From Jannaschia donghaensis (GTDB taxonomy: Bacteria; Pseudomonadota; Alphaproteobacteria; Rhodobacterales; Rhodobacteraceae): a stretch of DNA of 64,000 bases. Within the stretch, counting starts at the first letter, position 1. Each line of letters starts with the position of its first letter. The stretch lies in NCBI RefSeq assembly GCF_001403795.1, contig NZ_CXSU01000011.1, forward strand, positions 746,247 to 810,246, given 5' to 3'. Below are positions 63,301 through 64,000 of this stretch, piece by piece. The notes beneath the pieces are model-generated. The model saw only the letters and a program-made list of their open reading frames with translations, did no database searches and was not told where the DNA came from. The translations under genes were made by a program, and so were the position numbers.

Positions 63301-64000
63301 GCGACCGGTTCGATCGCGCCCGTCACGCCGGCATTCGCCGCGCCCGAAAGGTTCTGCCCCGACAGGGCAACCAATCGCGCAAGATCTTCGATCGCGGCCC
63401 CCAGGTCGACACGGAGGGTCAGCGGTTGTTCGGGGTCGGTGCCGTCCACGTCCACACCGCCGGTCAGGGCATAGCCTGGGCCGCGAAGGATCAGATCGGT
63501 CAGTCTGACGGGCTGACCGGCGGTCCATGCGATGTCGCTCTCGAGCGAGATGCGCGGCCCCGCGGCCTGCGCGATGGCCGGGTCGGTGAAGTCGAGCGCG
63601 TTGAGCACCGCCCCGATCCCGGCGGTCGCCGTTTCGACCACGCCGTCCGCATCGCGGCTCAGCACGCCGGTCGCCTCGATCTCCCCGTCGCCCAGCGTCA
63701 CGGCGGGCGACCGGTAATCGAGGACCGACAGGTCCAGTGCCCAGGTGTCGGACACGGATGCGTCGTGGCGCAGGGTCAAGTCCGCGCGGCGTAATTGGCT
63801 GTTGTCGGACGTCGGCAAAAGGACCGTGGTGCCGTCCTCCGCCTCGATCACGCCGGCGATGTCCAGAAATTCGGGCCATCCGTTCGCGCCCAGGCGTGCG
63901 GCCCCGGTCAAACTCAGCGCCTGTGTGCGCAAATCCAGCGTGTCGAGGACCAGGCCACCTTCCGCCTGCTGAATGCCCCGCGCGACCAACGCGACGTCGT
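60309..64000 (-). CDS. tamB: TamB-type translocation and assembly module protein (5' end outside window)
   Basis: At least 1229 codons are visible and the frame is open to the window edge, so the N-terminal anchor is missing. The protein consists of long beta-rich AsmA/TamB-type repeats (e.g. ..VDIDVDGTGPYAATIDATVDL..). It ends in the conserved DUF490 C-terminal domain: INAPGRIFIRGRGLDAELGG, ERFDLDEGRVSFQGG-like VSFQGGLTPYIRL, VTFESTPDVPQEEIVAQIFFGR and the final beta strand LGLFYEKDY. TamB links the inner membrane with outer-membrane assembly and phospholipid transport. Its linkage with pqiAABC suggests a lipid-transport operon. Confidence 0.93.
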   Translation of the reverse strand, partial: DVALVARGIQQAEGGLVLDTLDLRTQALSLTGAARLGANGWPEFLDIAGVIEAEDGTTVLLPTSDNSQLRRADLTLRHDASVSDTWALDLSVLDYRSPAVTLGDGEIEATGVLSRDADGVVETATAGIGAVLNALDFTDPAIAQAAGPRISLESDIAWTAGQPVRLTDLILRGPGYALTGGVDVDGTDPEQPLTLRVDLGAAIEDLARLVALSGQNLSGAANAGVTGAIEPVAGTFDLNLQAVTQDLALDIAQADALLEGETTLAIATRRTVDGTFVDSLRLSNDHLTTSGSVRLLSEDSPPYLQGERSNADLTVRIEDGTRIDPRLDGAIDLAVQADQTEDGIWQGTLDALAPEGITVSASGTLTGETPDVQFSATVPQIEPFASGIPGGVAVSGRAFSTGGVWSLDADASGPYDLTATVNGPVTGPAPKIDFTADLPDLTAPVPALADIEAMNGPVALRGTLAQIGGQWDIDAAVDAPAGITLRTKGPLTGADARIEFAGTVPQVSDFVAGIEGRLDLDGAVAKQGEDWTADVDLRGPYNARVTAQSVLTQSPLAVDFTADIDDLSPLAPVPGGLSVTGRAVQTDTGVTIDVDGTGPYAATIDATVDLVDGAPTIVARGQIPDAGRLAPQLRGPLNYDVTARQVDGQFEVSADVDGAQAISASVDGVATGPDADLDFRLNVGNVAPFAPGLSGALRATGRVFQQGGNWAVDVDAGGPLGATLVANGVLTGPAPQAEFTLAVPDIGPLVPDISGPLRVAGTAQQRGEAWAIDIDLGGPAGTTATVVGDVRTDGTLNLSVDGSAPLGLANGALAPRRLAGVARFDLDVNGAPGLDAVTGTITTSDAALSIPSIQNGLENIDATVQLRGGTAQVALTASPQSGGRIAVEGPVALSDGFDANLGVDFDIELEDPSLYTADVDGTLRIAGPLTGGANISGAITIDGAEISVPSSGLTAIGDLPSIEHIRSPRPVQRTLARAGQTVDGSEAVADENGGGGGPVYGLDLTINAPGRIFIRGRGLDAELGGTLRLSGTTANPITAGGFELVRGRLDILEQRFDLDEGRVSFQGGLTPYIRLVAVTQTDTIEAAIVVEGPADAIEVTFESTPDVPQEEIVAQIFFGRGLDQLSPLQALQLANSIAVLAGRGSGGLLDNLRGSAGLDDLDVTTDENGNVALRAGKYVSDNVYTDVQINQDGEATISLNLDVTPNLTVRGSAGAEGSGSLGLFYEKDY

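Overview
The window is GC-rich, densely packed bacterial DNA. Gene content and order point to an alphaproteobacterium of the Rhodobacteraceae (Roseobacter/Rhodobacter/Paracoccus relatives). The evidence is a 14-gene nuo operon interleaved with accessory reading frames and running into birA-coaX-rnj, a divergent rpoE-chrR / FAD-oxidoreductase cluster like the singlet-oxygen locus of Rhodobacter sphaeroides, the hemD-mitofilin-hemY order, and a 41-residue L36 protein. No phage, insertion sequence, CRISPR array or origin was seen.

Layout. (1) 1-1995: the end of a leucine/isovalerate degradation operon (GST-like fragment, HMG-CoA lyase, crotonase). (2) 2104-4016: a lipoprotein MltB-type transglycosylase and an SH3-repeat protein. 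(3) 4068-25175: the complete complex I operon nuoA-N, with 13 further genes lodged between the subunits. These include a membrane protein after nuoA, two A/T-richer small frames around nuoD, a paralogue of the NuoE C-terminal domain, a DUF5337-type protein, three related DUF5333-like secreted proteins, a MAPEG protein, lipoproteins, a cysteine-less AhpD/CMD-like protein and a 23-residue membrane peptide. (4) 25175-28388: birA, coaX and RNase J, closed by a hairpin terminator. (5) 28542-31319: a stand-alone molybdenum/tungsten formate dehydrogenase alpha chain. (6) 31480-37556: a sigma-E stress module. On the minus strand lie an FAD oxidoreductase, DUF1365, an MFS carrier, a DUF3833 protein and an SDR; divergently lie rpoE and chrR. 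Two back-to-back TGATCC-N18-TA promoters and a perfect 8+8 palindrome sit between them. The ChrR here lacks the residues that bind zinc in the R. sphaeroides anti-sigma domain. (7) 37566-42610: a LysE-family remnant, CreA, a dienelactone hydrolase, an RluA synthase, a 1-Cys peroxiredoxin, a MarR regulator and a phytanoyl-CoA-dioxygenase-like gene split by one in-frame TGA. (8) 42708-42975: rpmJ and tRNA-Val(GAC). (9) 43108-51569: N-formylglutamate amidohydrolase, DinB, an SPFH/NfeD pair between two small membrane proteins, pyrF, EVE, YciI, gpsA, tsaD and hemD. (10) 51623-54641: mitofilin-like protein, HemY and tRNA-Thr(CGT). (11) 54882-64000: a periplasmic histidine phosphatase and an outer-membrane/lipid-transport operon tamB (partial)-pqiA (two genes)-pqiB-pqiC on the minus strand.

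Most genes within operons overlap by 1-8 bases (ATGA, GTGA, TTGA, TGATG), so translational coupling is the rule. Several start codons are GTG or TTG. The strongest unusual points are the ChrR ligand loss with its double promoter and palindrome, and the set of small accessory genes inside the complex I operon.
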